DNA of 64,000 nucleotides from Pontederia crassipes (taxonomy: Eukaryota; Streptophyta; Magnoliopsida; Commelinales; Pontederiaceae): the NCBI GenBank assembly GCA_030549335.1, contig CM060196.1:70020139-70084138 (forward strand), written 5' to 3'. Below, piece by piece: positions 38,001 to 49,179 of this stretch (position 1 is its first letter; each line of letters starts with the position of its first letter). Position numbers and translations under genes: made by a program. The notes under the pieces were generated by a model that was given only the letters and a program-made list of their open reading frames with translations, made no database searches and had not been told where the DNA came from.

Positions 38001-41000
38001 ATTTGTTCACTTTGTTATTGTTGATTTCTCCATTAGCCGACCCCACCTAGTGGGATAAGGCTTTGTTATTGTTGTATTTCTCCATTTGTTCACTTTGTTC
38101 TTGTCAGTTTTTTTTGTGGCAATTAGCTTGGTTTTCACAATAGCACTTGGCCTTCCGTGATTTTTGGCTTTCATTCTATGGCTGCAACAGGAGGCATGTG
38201 CGGAGAAGAAGCTGTTGTTAAGACTTCATGGACTGAATCCAATATGGGGATGGATGCAGAAATTATGGGTTATTAGTTCCATAGTTTGTGCACTTAGAGT
38301 TTGTGATATTTTTCACTAACATTAATGACATTTGTTGATGAACTTATCAAGGTAGGTGAGGCATGCTGTTTTTTTCATTGGTTGGATCAACCAGTTGAAG
38401 AATGATTTAGGAACATGAAGAAAAAGAGCTCAAGCACACGAATCACAAATTGTTTAGAAAGATGATGTTATTGTTATTATTTATGTTTTTTAGTATGTTT
38501 TCAAATAAATTGTAAGCCTTGAAAATGTTACTGTTAAGTACAAAGGCAGGATGATGCTTTTATCAAAGTTTTTTGTTCATCAATGTGGAGCAGCAATTCG
38601 AGGGCTGGAATGCAAAGCTATCGTCCAAAGGAAGGCAACTTACTTTTGTGCAGACTGCCAGCAATACCAGTGTATTTCTTGTTTGTATTACGTCTATCCC
38701 GATCAATTGAAGTTCGCCTTGACTCGATCAGGAGCAAGTTTTTTTGGACACATTCTGGAAGTAATAATCATTGTGTTCATTTGGTGGCGTGGAAAAATAT
38801 CTACAGACCTCATTCTGAAGGAGGTTTGGATGTTCGTGTTATTCGAAGAGCAAATGAAGTATTGCTATCAAAATGGACATACAAAATCTTGAGCAATACA
38901 GATGACATATAGTTGTCCCATATCTTCGTATGTCATGTGAGAGTTCTATCTTGGGAACAGCGAATAGTGGCTCCAAGTGGATTCTCATCTTTTTGGAAAG
39001 GAGGTGATGGATACATTACCTAAAATCAGATATGGAAGAGAACTTCGTTTTGGAAAGATCCCTGGGCTGGCCTCCATTCACTAACACATCTACTCCCTAG
39101 GCTTTATGCCATGGCAGCGGACAAAGACATTAAGATGACAAAATGTTGGTCTACATCCGGAGGTCGCAACAGGGTATTGCTGCCATCTTTCACAAGTAAT
39201 CTGTCGGAACAACAAATAGATAATTTTGTCAACTTACTTGGTAAATTGGATGGATCAGATAAGGTCGGTTGGTGTTTTTTTAGTCCAGAAGGTATATGAA
39301 ATGCTAAGTGAAACTGATGTAATTGATGATGATGACTTGAAGGCGGACTGCACCATTACATCGAAGAGCTCAAAACCTCTAAGAATCAAAATTTTCGCTG
39401 GACTTCTTCGATGTGCATGACTCCTCATCAAATTTTATAGATCCCGTTGGCAGCCTGAGGCCGACATCACCCTTGTCTTGTGCAATACTGCTGTCAAGGG
39501 TATTAAGCACTTGTTTTTTGAGTGTGAGGTGGCATGAGAAGTATGGGCAATCACTAGGAGCTTAATGTATCATCGGTAGAAGCATATTGGAGCTCCTTTC
39601 TCAGAAGTATGTCTCGAGACGAAGCAGAGTACTAATTATGTCTACTCTATGGGCAACCTAGTCACAAAGGAATGCCGTTATCTTCAAGAACGGGCGATGC
39701 TACACAAATAATATTGCCAGGCTGTAGAGTTATGTAACATATGGTCGTGCGAGTAATGGAGAGAGAAATTCAACATACAATTACTTTTGTTGCGATTATG
39801 ATGTAACCCCTTTTTATCATTAACAAATCTGGATGTCTACCAAAACGGTAGTCATCTTTTGCGTAAACACCATCTTACAGAGATGTAGATCTAAATGTGT
39901 ATAAAATAAAAAGGAAAATAACTAACTAGCTTATCTTATACATTTTTAAATCATGAAATAAAGCATAAAGATGGACTCCTATGTAAAGTCAATAAGAAAT
40001 AACTACCTTGTTGAGACAATGAGATATAAATCCATCTTTAAACATAAGCCTATAAGTATATATCACAAGAAAACTGCATCAGTTGCATATAGAGTATCAA
40101 AATTATGAGATAGATTGCTGATTTGTTTTCTATTTTTGCAAAAATAATGAAAAGGAATTAGTTACGGTGCTACCAAACAAAATTACATGGACCACTCACG
40201 ACTACTAACAAATAAAAGTTCCACAAACAAGTATATCATAGTACTACCAAACAAAATTGGATGAACCACTCATGGTTACAAATAAACAAAGACCCAATGA
40301 AACATGATAGAAAAAAACTGAATAGAGAATTTACTCTTTCTAGTGAAGAAACTAATGGCCTGTGGATCAATGATAGGAAGAGATAATGGAGTTGTGAGTC
40401 TTTGTCACACTAGCAGAACTAGCATCAATGAAACCAAAGCTGATCAACTCGTCGACATGCACAGGAATTAAGCTCAATGGATGTGGCACTTGAAACCAAT
40501 GTCATAAAACCCGACCCGGCCATCCACCCGGATTGATGATCAGGTCAGGTTGAACTAGTCGGACCAAACAATTTGAACCACATATTACAAGTTAATAAAA
40601 ATACAAAATATGTTAAATAATTTTTTTCTCATATTTTCAATGCTTTGTAAGATGTCTAACAAAAAGAATATATTAAAATAAAATATTATAAAAGTCAAAT
40701 AATATAATAAATTAAGTATTAATTAAATAATTATTACATAAAAGATTATTTTTTCGTAATTATAAATAAAAGACTCCCTCTTGGGGCCTTTGCATTTTGG
40801 CGAGGCATTGCAACCCTCCTCCCTATGATTCATCCTCTCATGGTCCGTTCTCTCAGCTTTGGTGAGGTCTTCTCCTTTTGGCATCATGACTAGCTTCCGG
40901 GGAGGTCTTTGCAGCATCTTTCCCTCGCCCATCCGAACTCCTCAGTTGGGCCTGGACCCCCACTTTCAGATCAGCTCTCTTAGATAGGCACGTACCGCTT

Positions 41001-44000
41001 GGCCCTCCATCAACGGATTGCTCCATTTCGCCTGGAACCCCTTTAGGCTGACGGATGGGTGTGGCTTTCTGAGAGGTTCACTACCTGCAGTCTCTACCTT
41101 TGTTATCTTCCTGCCAGCCCAATCTCGAACACCCTTGGGGCTGATTTCACACTCATTTGGCGCACCCAGGTGCCGCATAAAGTCAGGATTTTTGTTTAGC
41201 TTATGCGGCGGCACAACAAAATCCTCATCAGTGGGCACCTCATGATGTCATATTCTGCGTCCTATGCAGAGAGGCGGATGAGGACATCACACACTTATTC
41301 TTCGGTTGCATTGTGTCACGAGAGGTTTGGTCATGGCTGGCTTTGGCTGGAGGCCCTTTCCCTACACTGGAGGCATTTTGGCAGTCCCTTAGAGCCCGTG
41401 GTGATCAGAGACAGCATCAGAGAGTTTTGTTAGCGACCTTCCTGGTGCCTGGGTTCTAGCGCAACCGGATCATTTTTTGTGTGAAGAGATGTCAGGTTGA
41501 TAGTATTGTACACCATTGCTCTTTCCTTCTTCGAGAGTGGAGTTTAGGATAGTGGTTGTACTTTTGACCTTTTTTTTGCCGCTCTCTTCTTGAGGGCCTA
41601 CACTTGTACATTTTCCACATCATAGTGATATATATCCACGAATGACACCCTAATTGGTGCTCATCCTCCTCCTAAAAAAATATAAATAAAAGAATATTGA
41701 TATGTGATGAAAAATAAAAAAAAAGTTTTTTGAGAAAAATAAAATAAAAAAAAGTTGAAGCATAAATTTTAAACAAATAGATATATATGTGTGTGTATGT
41801 GTCCTAAAATTTTTTTAATTTTTTTTGTCCTAATTATTTTTTTCATCTTGAACCGACGGAGTCACCCAAACCCGCCCCGGTGGGTGGGTTGAGCCGGGAT
41901 TTTGACCAGGTCAAAGCGGGTCACTCAAGGGCAGGTTGAAGTGACCCGCAGGACATTTTGGAGATCGTACACCAGTCCGACCGACCGGGTCGGGTTTTGC
42001 AGCACTGCTTGAAACCAAGATGCGATGCTCGGGGGAGGCAGCCGCCCGGAGGGAACTAGAGCACATTTGTGTGTGGGGGGGGGGGGAGTGGGGTTACACA
42101 TTTTACAATTTGGAGCTATTATTTTATTATTTATATGCCATATCCCTTTCATTAAGATTTTGAAGTGTTCAACTTCCATGTCAGTGCCATGAATCTTGAG
42201 TTACATAGAACCTGGCATTTTCCAGTACAAGGGACTTAACGTGAATATATATGATAATTCGAGGACCAATTACAAACTTAAGTTGTGGGACTAAGATGAG
42301 AATGTGTTAAAGTTGGGGGGCTTACACGGGAAATTACTCAATTTCTAACCTTAGATGGTATCGTATGGATTTGCATAATAAAACCTATAAACATCCATTC
42401 TTGTATTTATTGGCAGCATTGATCCCTGGATATCCAACTATAAGAAGCAAACGTGAGGTCGTCAAGAGTACTTGGCAATTTTTTGTCCGAAGAACCCTTT
42501 AAATAAGGAGCTTTACATGTGCATGTGATACATTTAAGTATTGGGGACTTGAGTTTCATAAATTCTAGGTAATCTAGCAATAAAGATCAACAGTAAAGAG
42601 AACGAGTGTGCACAATCTTCTTAATAAGTGAGTTGCATCACAAAATAACAATAATAGTCATGCATGACCATCGAAATTTATGTCTGAAAAGAAAATCTAA
42701 CAAGCAAAATTAAGATACTTTATCCATTAACAAAGTGTAACTATTTAGCTCTAGAATAAATGAATGGCAAGATTCTTTCGTAAAAGGATATAAATAAGTA
42801 TTCTTTTATTAAATGTTATCGAACATACCATTTATAATAATAAGTATTTTTTCATGAAATGTTGTCCAACATACCAATTATGCTTACCTCCTATACCACC
42901 AACAGTTATGATAGACTGTACAGGGACGCCAAAGGCCTCAGCTATGGCCATTGCTCCTAATACAATTAAACCGACAGAAGACAATTTCTCCATAGCCAAG
43001 AGCCTATCTCGGTCAAGCCCAATAGTCAACTGATTTGCCAAAGCGCCAACAAAAAAATTGGTTTTCCATCTATGAAGAAACCACACAAATGATAGGACAA
43101 GAGCACCCCTCCATGCTTGTGGAAGATATTGTGCAGTAGTTGGCGCAATTATAGCACCTCTGGAAAAGTAAAAAAAGATTTATGAACAAAATTTCTTAAC
43201 TCCAAACTGATACATATGCAAGCAGCCCTAGAAAGGTACTTCGAGGAACATTTTGGGAAGATTAAGCTGTGGTGTTTCTTGAAATTATGTTCATGAAATT
43301 GCCAAAAGTTGGTTTGCTAGAAAGCTCAATTGATCAAGATAAAATTTTAAAATAAAACATGCCTGTGAAAGCTACATTAGTGAGCAATACCACTTCTTTA
43401 ATGGCAAAAACGTCACCTTTAGAGAGAGAGAGAGAGAAACAATAAAATCAGGAGATCAAAATAATGTTTAAAGAAGTGGATTTTCATTAAATGTCACTTT
43501 TTTTACCTGCTCTAAACTAGCCATGCTATCAAAACCATCTTGATAGGTGCAATTTAGATTCTTCAATTGCATTTAAGTTATCAAAATGCAGCAAAACACT
43601 AGATTTTTCACTTTTGAGATTGCCCTAAGTCCCAACGAAATGGGAACCCTCATAAAAAATTCGACAATGTACTTGGATTTTCAACTAAATGTGAAAGGAA
43701 TGGATTTTCTACATCGGACACCTTGATAAGATCGACTTCAAAAACTAGAACCCCTGTGTTCTTTTAGTATAAGGCCCAATGCCTGGGGAGTAATTATTAC
43801 TAACTTCTTGCAATCAGGTGAATCCACAATATAACTAGCATGCTTCTTATTCATTGGAAGGATGAAAGAAATAGGTTGTGTTATAGGGGCAGACCAAAGT
43901 TATGTCCTGACAAACCTGGTAACTGAGAAATCATAACAAAAGCAAATATATCACGTTTAAACCCTTTATAACACATAATGAAATGATCCTTTCATGCAAT

Positions 44001-44922
44001 GTGATTCCCCTATTCAGCAGTCATGGAAAAGATGAAATTTAAAACATCGAAGTAGATTGCAAGTTCTACTGGAAAAATATGGTTGAACACTGAATAAAGA
44101 ATAGCAAAAGGGAAATTACATAGCTCAATAGAAAACTCACAGCTGAGAAAATGCCATGAATGTTACAAGGTATCTTGCAGGATCTTCCAAGGCACTCCAC
44201 ATGCTTTTCTCATAGGAAACCACCTGGTCATTCGCAGAACTCCCGGACAATAGGGCGAGAGGACTCTGCGACGAATACTTGTGCAGCTTCCGTAAAATTC
44301 TGGGCATGACAAGCCACGCCAACATCGTCGCAACCAAAGTCCCACCAGTCGGAATCATCACCTTTTCTAGATACGGTTCGGACTCGTAAAATTGCTGGAG
44401 GTGAGGGAACGCTTGATCGGTCAGTTCTTTCAGTCTATTTCCTGCGCTCAAGACAGCTTCCTTCACAGATTGGTGAGCGCGTTCGAACATAACAACCAAA
44501 TCACTCCCAGAAGCACTGTTGATGGTACCGCCACCCCCATCATTCGCGGCATTCTGAACAGCATCCAGCGGAGTACTGCGATCGCTCCCAGTGCTCGAAG
44601 AGAAGGCCCGAAAGTTACCAGGTCCTCCACTTGAGTGTCCCGTGGACAAAAAACTGCATCTGGAGTCCCAATTGACGGCGTACGAGGATCTTACACGAAG
44701 ATCGCCCAAAGAAGAACCACTTGGGAACCGCCGCAATCCTACGAGAGCCAGGCGATCGGGATTCCGCATGGGGGGCGCAAGCTCGCCGGACGCCGACGGA
44801 AAACAATGCTCTCCGGCAGCCGATATTGCCGGCGGCGCCATCAACGGCTGCCTTAAAGAACCCGCCCTAAGCATAGCAGCGCCCAGGGACCTGACTAGGA
44901 CCCCTCTACCCACCATCACCAT
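35099..44922 (-). CDS. MSL1: Mitochondrial MscS-like mechanosensitive channel, MSL1-type
   Basis: Six exons on the minus strand: 44922-44141, 43159-42888, 36884-36784, 36644-36537, 35894-35673 and 35206-35099. All introns are GT-AG, phases are consistent, and the total is 1593 bp for 530 residues (Arabidopsis MSL1 is close to 500). Residues 1-30 are Arg-rich without acidic residues, as in a mitochondrial targeting peptide. Transmembrane spans lie near 187-206, 249-268 and 276-292, with a further pair around 320-350. The conserved MscS pore helix and loop follow (VGGIGGVATAFAARDILGN, then FFSGLSLQF), then the beta-domain (GDNIKAGSVEGQV, then EIGLTSTSL, KFPVVVPNSLFSSQ and VIVNKSRAQWR) and the C-terminal segment (PYCYLSRIEYSFAELTLGCN). 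The predicted role is a tension-gated channel of the inner mitochondrial membrane that relieves excess membrane potential. Intron 2 (42887-36885) is swollen to 6 kb by nested transposons. The leader holds a five-codon upstream frame at about 44975. The sequence near the start codon is duplicated upstream. Confidence 0.95.
38196..38420 (+). pseudogene. GRF-type zinc finger remnant
   Basis: From 38196 the frame reads MCGEEAVVKTSWTESN, the conserved start of the short plant GRF zinc-finger proteins, then degenerates and stops at about 38270. A second piece at about 38360-38400 reads CCFFHWLDQPVEE, like the family's aromatic CGFF-W block. The zinc ligands are incomplete. Such short GRF proteins are common in and near plant transposons, and here it lies inside the outer TIR element. 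Non-functional. Confidence 0.55.
38560..39800 (+). pseudogene. LINE reverse transcriptase relic (C-terminal part)
   Basis: The frame at 38583-38910 gives the end of a plant non-LTR reverse transcriptase (RLDSIRSKFFWTHSG, then HLVAWKNIYRPHSEGGLDVR, then LLSKWTYKILSN). From about 39030 come RELRFWKDPWAGLHSLTHLL and, across frame changes, the zinc-binding RVT segment (RIKIFAGLLR, then CNTAVKGIKHLFFECEVA near 39480-39540). Several stops and shifts break it. The 5' part is missing, as usual for truncated LINE insertions. No clean target duplication was found. Confidence 0.82.
40497..42007. mobile_element. hAT-like element carrying a LINE insertion
   Basis: The ends are CAATGTCATAAAACCCGACC and, inverted, CAGTGCTGCAAAACCCGACC. 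Both abut a perfect 8-bp target duplication CTTGAAAC (40489-40496 and 42008-42015), the size made by hAT transposases; the CAxTG start also fits hAT. Without the LINE inside (907 bp plus one copy of its duplication) the element is only about 590 bp, so it is a non-autonomous MITE-like copy. No hAT transposase is seen. Confidence 0.82.
40774..41680 (+). mobile_element. 5'-truncated LINE insertion, target duplication intact
   Basis: A perfect 13-bp duplication TATAAATAAAAGA flanks it (40761-40773 and 41681-41693), and the 3' end finishes CCTAAAAAAA, as expected from target-primed reverse transcription. The plus-strand content is the zinc-binding C-terminal region of a plant LINE polyprotein, broken over frames: KVRIF(V), then VLCREADEDITHLFFGCIV and SREVWSWLALAGG near 41180-41360. 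It is not coding-competent. Confidence 0.88.
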
Positions 44923-45162
44923 GATGAAGAGCCTAAAGTGTGCCCTAACGCAGGATTACGACTGCAAAAGCATCCCTCTTCGTTACGAAAGCGTATCAAT
45001 TTCGCCTCCCCCTGCACCGCAAAAATGCTGCGACAATAAAACGATATGGAACGATGAAAAAATCAAGTAGTCTTGTACATAAAAAAATATTTGAAATATA
45101 CATAAAACTTTTTTTTATGTATGAAACATTTTTTTTACTCTTTCTTTTCCGTTTTATTCATT

Positions 45163-45206
<44 letters not shown>

Positions 45207-46378
45207 AAATAATGGGTGTGCCCCCATTTGAAATGGGTGACACTCCCTCTATTTCAAGGCGCGTCCGATCCGGATCGGACGAGCGCCGATCATAAATGAA
45301 TTTTTTAAAATGAACCGGCAATTTTACTCGGTTCATGGCAAAAAAACCCGACCGATTCGTGAATCTCGGTTCAGCTGTGGAGGGCGAGTACAAAAGGGCG
45401 GGGCAAAAAATTTTTCCCATTTTTGCTCGTGCTCTCTCTCTCTCTCTCAACTCTCTTGCTCTCACCTCTCCGTGCGGTGAACTCGGCCCGCCGCCGACGA
45501 GATCCGTCGACGTCCGTCCAGATCTACTACAACCGGCTAGATCTGCACATCCACGTCCGTCGTAAGAGATTTCAGCATCCAAATCTGTGCAATTACGACC
45601 GTCGGCGAGATCTCGACATCGACAATCAGACCTTCCCGCCGCCGATGACCTCAACCTCGAACACGCCAGATCTGCACGCAGCGTCGACCTTCGGCCAAAT
45701 CTGCGGGCAACGACGACCCTCCGGCGGTGACCCCCTCATGGACCTCGAGCATGCCGAGCACTATCGACCTCGCGCAGCGGCGACTCCCCTCACGGACCTC
45801 GAGCAAGCTGAGCGCCGTTGACCTCGGGAAGACCTCGCGTCGGTGACACCTTCGCCGACCTCGAGCAGCCGAGCGCCGCCGACCTTGCCCAGGAAGTCGT
45901 TCGACCAGATCTGACTCTCGCCAGACGGATCGGGTCCACGACGACCTCGTCCGCCCCGACCTCGCCCAAGAAGCCGTCAACGCTCGCCGCCTCCAAGATC
46001 TCGCACGCTGCCCGCCCTGCCGCTCTCTCACGCCGCCCGCCTCCCCTGCCACTCCCGCACATAATCTTTGTTAAAACTCTAATTATCGTCCGCTGCCGCT
46101 GCCACCCGAGCTCGTCTGCCGCCGCCACCGTCACTGCCAAGCTCGAGCATTTTAATTCATGTTAATACTTCATGTTTTAAATTTTTTATGTTAATCTATG
46201 TTGTAAACTAGTTAAAGTTTTGTTAATTCGTGTTTGGATTTGTTGCACTCATGACTTATGTGAATTCATGCTTGAATTTGTTGCACTTAAGCGAATGAAT
46301 GCCATGGAACGTCAAATAGCTCATTTTCGTCTCCTTCTCACTACTTCGCTATCTCCTCTCTACATTCTCACTTTCGGA
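44906..46378. repeat. Tandem duplication copy A (MSL1 5' end plus element end)
   Basis: Copy A runs from the MSL1 start codon region through its leader, a TA microsatellite (45166-45203) and about 1.17 kb of a GC-rich element. Copy B (46379-47787) follows head to tail with near identity and a period of 1473 bp. Copy A has about 50 bp (around 46090-46140) that copy B lacks, and the TA tracts differ in length. The low divergence suggests a recent event. Open frames in both copies are the same low-complexity GC-rich DNA and are not called as genes. Confidence 0.93.
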
Positions 46379-46634
46379 CTACCCACCATCACCATGATGA
46401 AGAGCCTAAAGTGTGCCCTAACGCAGGATTACGACTGCAAAAGCATCCCTCTTCGTTACGAAAGCGTATCAATTTCGCCTCCCCCTGCACCGCAAAAATG
46501 CTGCGACAATAAAACGATATGGAACGATGAAAAAATCAAGTAGTCTTATACATAAAAAATTATTTGAAATATACATAAAACTTTTTTTTATGTATGAAAC
46601 ATTTTTTTACTCTTTCTTTTCCGTTTTATTCATT

Positions 46635-46670
<36 letters not shown>

Positions 46671-47787
46671 GGAATAATGGGTGTGTCCCCATCTGAAATG
46701 GGTGACACTCCCTCCATTTCAAGGCGCGTCCGATCCGGATCGGACGGGCGCCGATCATAAATGAATTTTTTAAAATGAACCGGCAATTTTACTCGGTTCA
46801 TGGCAAAAAAACCCGACCGATTCGTGAATCTCGGTTCAGCTGTGGAGGGCGAGTACAAAAGGGCGGGGCAAAAAATTTTCCCCATTTTTGCTCGTGCTCT
46901 CTCTCTCTCAACTCTCTTGCTCTCACCTCTCCGTGCGGTGAACTCGGCCCGCCGCCGACGAGATCCGTCGACGTCCGTCCAGATCTACTACAACCGGCTA
47001 GATCTGCACATCCACGTCTGTCGTAAGAGATTTCAGCATCCAAATCTGTGCAATTACGACCGCCGGCGAGATCTCGACATCGACAATCAAATCTTCCCAC
47101 CGCCGATGACCCCGACCTCGAACACGCCAGATCTGCACGCAGCGTCGACCTTCGGCCAAATCTGCGGGCAACGATGACCCTCCGGCGGTGACCCCCTCAT
47201 GGACCTCGAGCATGCCGAGCGCCATCGACCTCGCGCAGCGGCGACTCCCCTCACGGACCTCGAGCAAGCTGAGTGTCGTTGACCTCGGGAAGACCTCGCG
47301 TCGGTGACACCTTCGCCGACCTCGAGCAGCCGAGCGCCGCCGACCTTGCCCAGGAAGCCGTTCGACCAGATCTGACTCTCGCCAGACGGATCGGGTCCAC
47401 GACGACCTCATCCGCCCCGACCTCACCCAAGAAGCCGTCAACGCTCGCCGCCTCCAAGATCTCGCACGCTGCCCGCCCTGCCGCTCTCTCACGCCGCCCG
47501 CCTCCCCTGCCACTCCCACACATAATCTTTGTTAAAACTCTAATTATCGTCCCTCGAGCATTTTAATTCATGTTAATACTTCATGTTTTAAATTTTTTTA
47601 TGTTAATCTATGTTGTAAACTAGTTAAAGTTTGTTAATTCGTGTTTGGATTTGTTGCACTCATGACTTATGTGAATTCATGCTTGAATTTGTTGCACTTA
47701 AGCGAATGAATGCCATGGAATGTCAAATAGCTCATTTTCGTCTCCTTCTCGCTACTTCGCTATCTCCTCTCTACATTCTCACTTTCG
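46379..47787. repeat. Tandem duplication copy B
   Basis: Begins CTACCCACCATCACCATGAT, the complement of the MSL1 start region, and follows copy A to CACTTTCGGAC at 47787. It carries a second MSL1 leader but no further MSL1 exon sequence, so a transcript from it would not encode the channel unless it read through copy A. Confidence 0.92.
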
Positions 47788-47895
47788 GACATTTTGGTTG
47801 CTCATCTCAAGCTTTAAACGATAAGAACATTTTGGTTGCTCATCTCAAGCTTTAAACGATAAGAACATTTTGATTGTTCATCTCAAGCTTGCTAT
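47788..47895. repeat. Short tandem repeat, period about 37 bp
   Basis: The unit starting ATTTTGGTTGCTCATCTCAA and ending ACGATAAGAAC occurs twice, plus a diverged partial third copy, immediately after duplication copy B. Confidence 0.9.
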
Positions 47896-48074
47896 ACAAC
47901 ATGAATTATCAACAAAAAAAATTCCAAGTGTAATTAAACAGAATGAATTAATTAAATTTAAACTAGTTTCCAGCACAAAAGATTAACACTCATGTGTAAT
48001 TAACATAACATTACATAGAACATCCATTACATTACATTACAAATAAAATTACATGATTAAAATATTTAAAACAT

Positions 48075-48640
48075 GATTCAATGGTGTGAGGGCTCGGCAG
48101 CGCTCGGCGTGGCTGATCGGCAGTGGATCTCGACAGGGGAGCGGCGGCGGACAAGGAGGCTGGGTGCGCAGGGGTCGGTGGCGCTCGGCAGGGCTGTTCA
48201 TCAGCGCTTGGTGGCGGAGCACGGTGGGGGAGCGACGGCGGACAGGGAGGCAGGGTGCGAAGGATGTCTACGAGACTCGACGGGGCTGATCGCGCTAGTC
48301 GGGGGAGTGGCGGCGGACAGGGAGGCAGGGGTGCGCGGGGATCGGCGGCGCTTGGCAGGTCGATGCGCGACGGTCGGTCGCAGTTCTGGTGGGTGGGGGC
48401 ACGTCGCGACGGCGCACAAGGAAGGCGGGTGCAGATCTGGTCGAGGGTGCTCGGGGTCGAGCAGATCTGGTCGCCGAAGGTCGGCGGGCGCAGATCTAGT
48501 CGGGGGGTGCTCGGGGTCGAACAGATCTGGTCACGGGAGGTCGACAGCGTCACGGATGCATGCTCGAGGTCAGCGGCGTGCTCGAGGTCAGCGGCATGCT
48601 TGGGGTCGCAGATCGGGTCGGGGGGACGTTGTTGGCGAGA
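48075..48640. repeat. GC-rich degenerate minisatellite
   Basis: Units containing GGCGGCGGACAGGGAGGCAG with GGTGCGCGGG and GGCGCTTGGCAGG recur at about 48140, 48232 and 48310. A second family, CAGATCTGGTCG with GGTGCTCGGGGTCGA, recurs at about 48430-48540. The open frames across this region on both strands are by-products of high GC and repetition. Confidence 0.75.
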
Positions 48641-49025
48641 GGCGACGTGATCTAGTCGATGGGGACGTCGCTTGGTGCAAATTGACGGGGATTTTCGGAG
48701 AGGAGATAAGAGAAAGAGAGAGGAGGCGGCGCCGGACCTCTGCGCGGAGAGGAGAGGTAGAGAACAGGAGGCGGCATGGATGATAAACGAAGAGCAGAGA
48801 GGGAGGAGAGAAAAAAATGACCGTAACTCCGGGTTTTCATCGTTTTATCCCTTGGATGCGGTCGAACTCGGCCGCGCTCGCCGATTTGGCCCCGGGACCG
48901 CGCTTCATCTCACTCAAACGTGTGAGATCTACGCCAGCCGTCGGATGCGAATCCGACGACTGGCGCAGCATGGGGGGACAATCCTCCCTACTTATGTGGG
49001 GGGATACCCATTTTATCCTATATAT

Positions 49026-49179
49026 ATGGCACTCTACTCTTCTTTATTTTATTATCTTATATATGTTACTTCATATATATGTTATTTCATTTTGTTTTTG
49101 TCTATGAGTAAAATAATTCAAATAATTATAGGTTCTTCATTTTTTTACGGCAAAATTTGATCAAGTCAGATAAAAAAGT
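49026..49179. other. AT-rich spacer
   Basis: Nothing recognisable between the end of the GC-rich element and the long-period array. Confidence 0.5.

Larger units (their letters stand above)
37626..42344. mobile_element. Outer TIR element in MSL1 intron 2
   Basis: About 190 bp at 37626-37815 matches the complement of about 42180-42344. Shared blocks include CCCCAACTTTA, TTAGTCCC, GGTCC(C/T)CGAA(C/T)TATCAT and TGTAACTCAAG/GGTAACTCAAG. The left arm carries an extra 40-bp tandem copy (37701-37740 and 37741-37780). The ends read GCAGTTTCC and, inverted, GTAATTTCC; no clean target duplication was found. The interior holds a GRF zinc-finger relic, a LINE relic and a nested hAT. The family is not certain; MULE-like is possible. 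Confidence 0.78.
36885..42887 (-). other. MSL1 intron 2 (6.0 kb) with nested transposons
   Basis: The donor GTAAGC (42887 downward) and acceptor CTGCAG (ending 36885) are intact. The other introns measure 981, 139, 642 and 466 bp. About 4.7 kb of this intron is a TIR element that itself contains a LINE relic and a hAT-like element, and the hAT contains another LINE. All coding pieces of the insertions read on the plus strand, opposite to MSL1. Confidence 0.9.
45204..49025. mobile_element. GC-rich element with palindrome-bearing inverted ends
   Basis: Left end (45202 onward, repeated at 46668 in copy B): TAGGGAAATAATGGGTGTGC, then a GTCCGATCCGGATCGGAC palindrome about 60 bp in. Right end, inverted from about 49020: TAGGATAAAATGGGTATCCC, then GTCGGATTCGCATCCGAC at a similar distance. 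Both ends lie in TATATA tracts, so a TA-containing target duplication cannot be separated from the microsatellite. The interior is very GC-rich with direct repeats and no recognisable protein. It may be a non-autonomous DNA transposon whose left part was doubled by the tandem duplication; the family is unknown. Confidence 0.5.

Noticed and set aside
45154..47566. Several GC-rich open frames on both strands
   Set aside because: The same frames occur in both copies of the tandem duplication with shifting ends and low-complexity composition; they are part of a transposable element.
48032..48783. Long Pro/Arg/Ser- and Gly/Arg-rich open frames
   Set aside because: They arise from the GC-rich minisatellite; overlapping frames on both strands are equally open.
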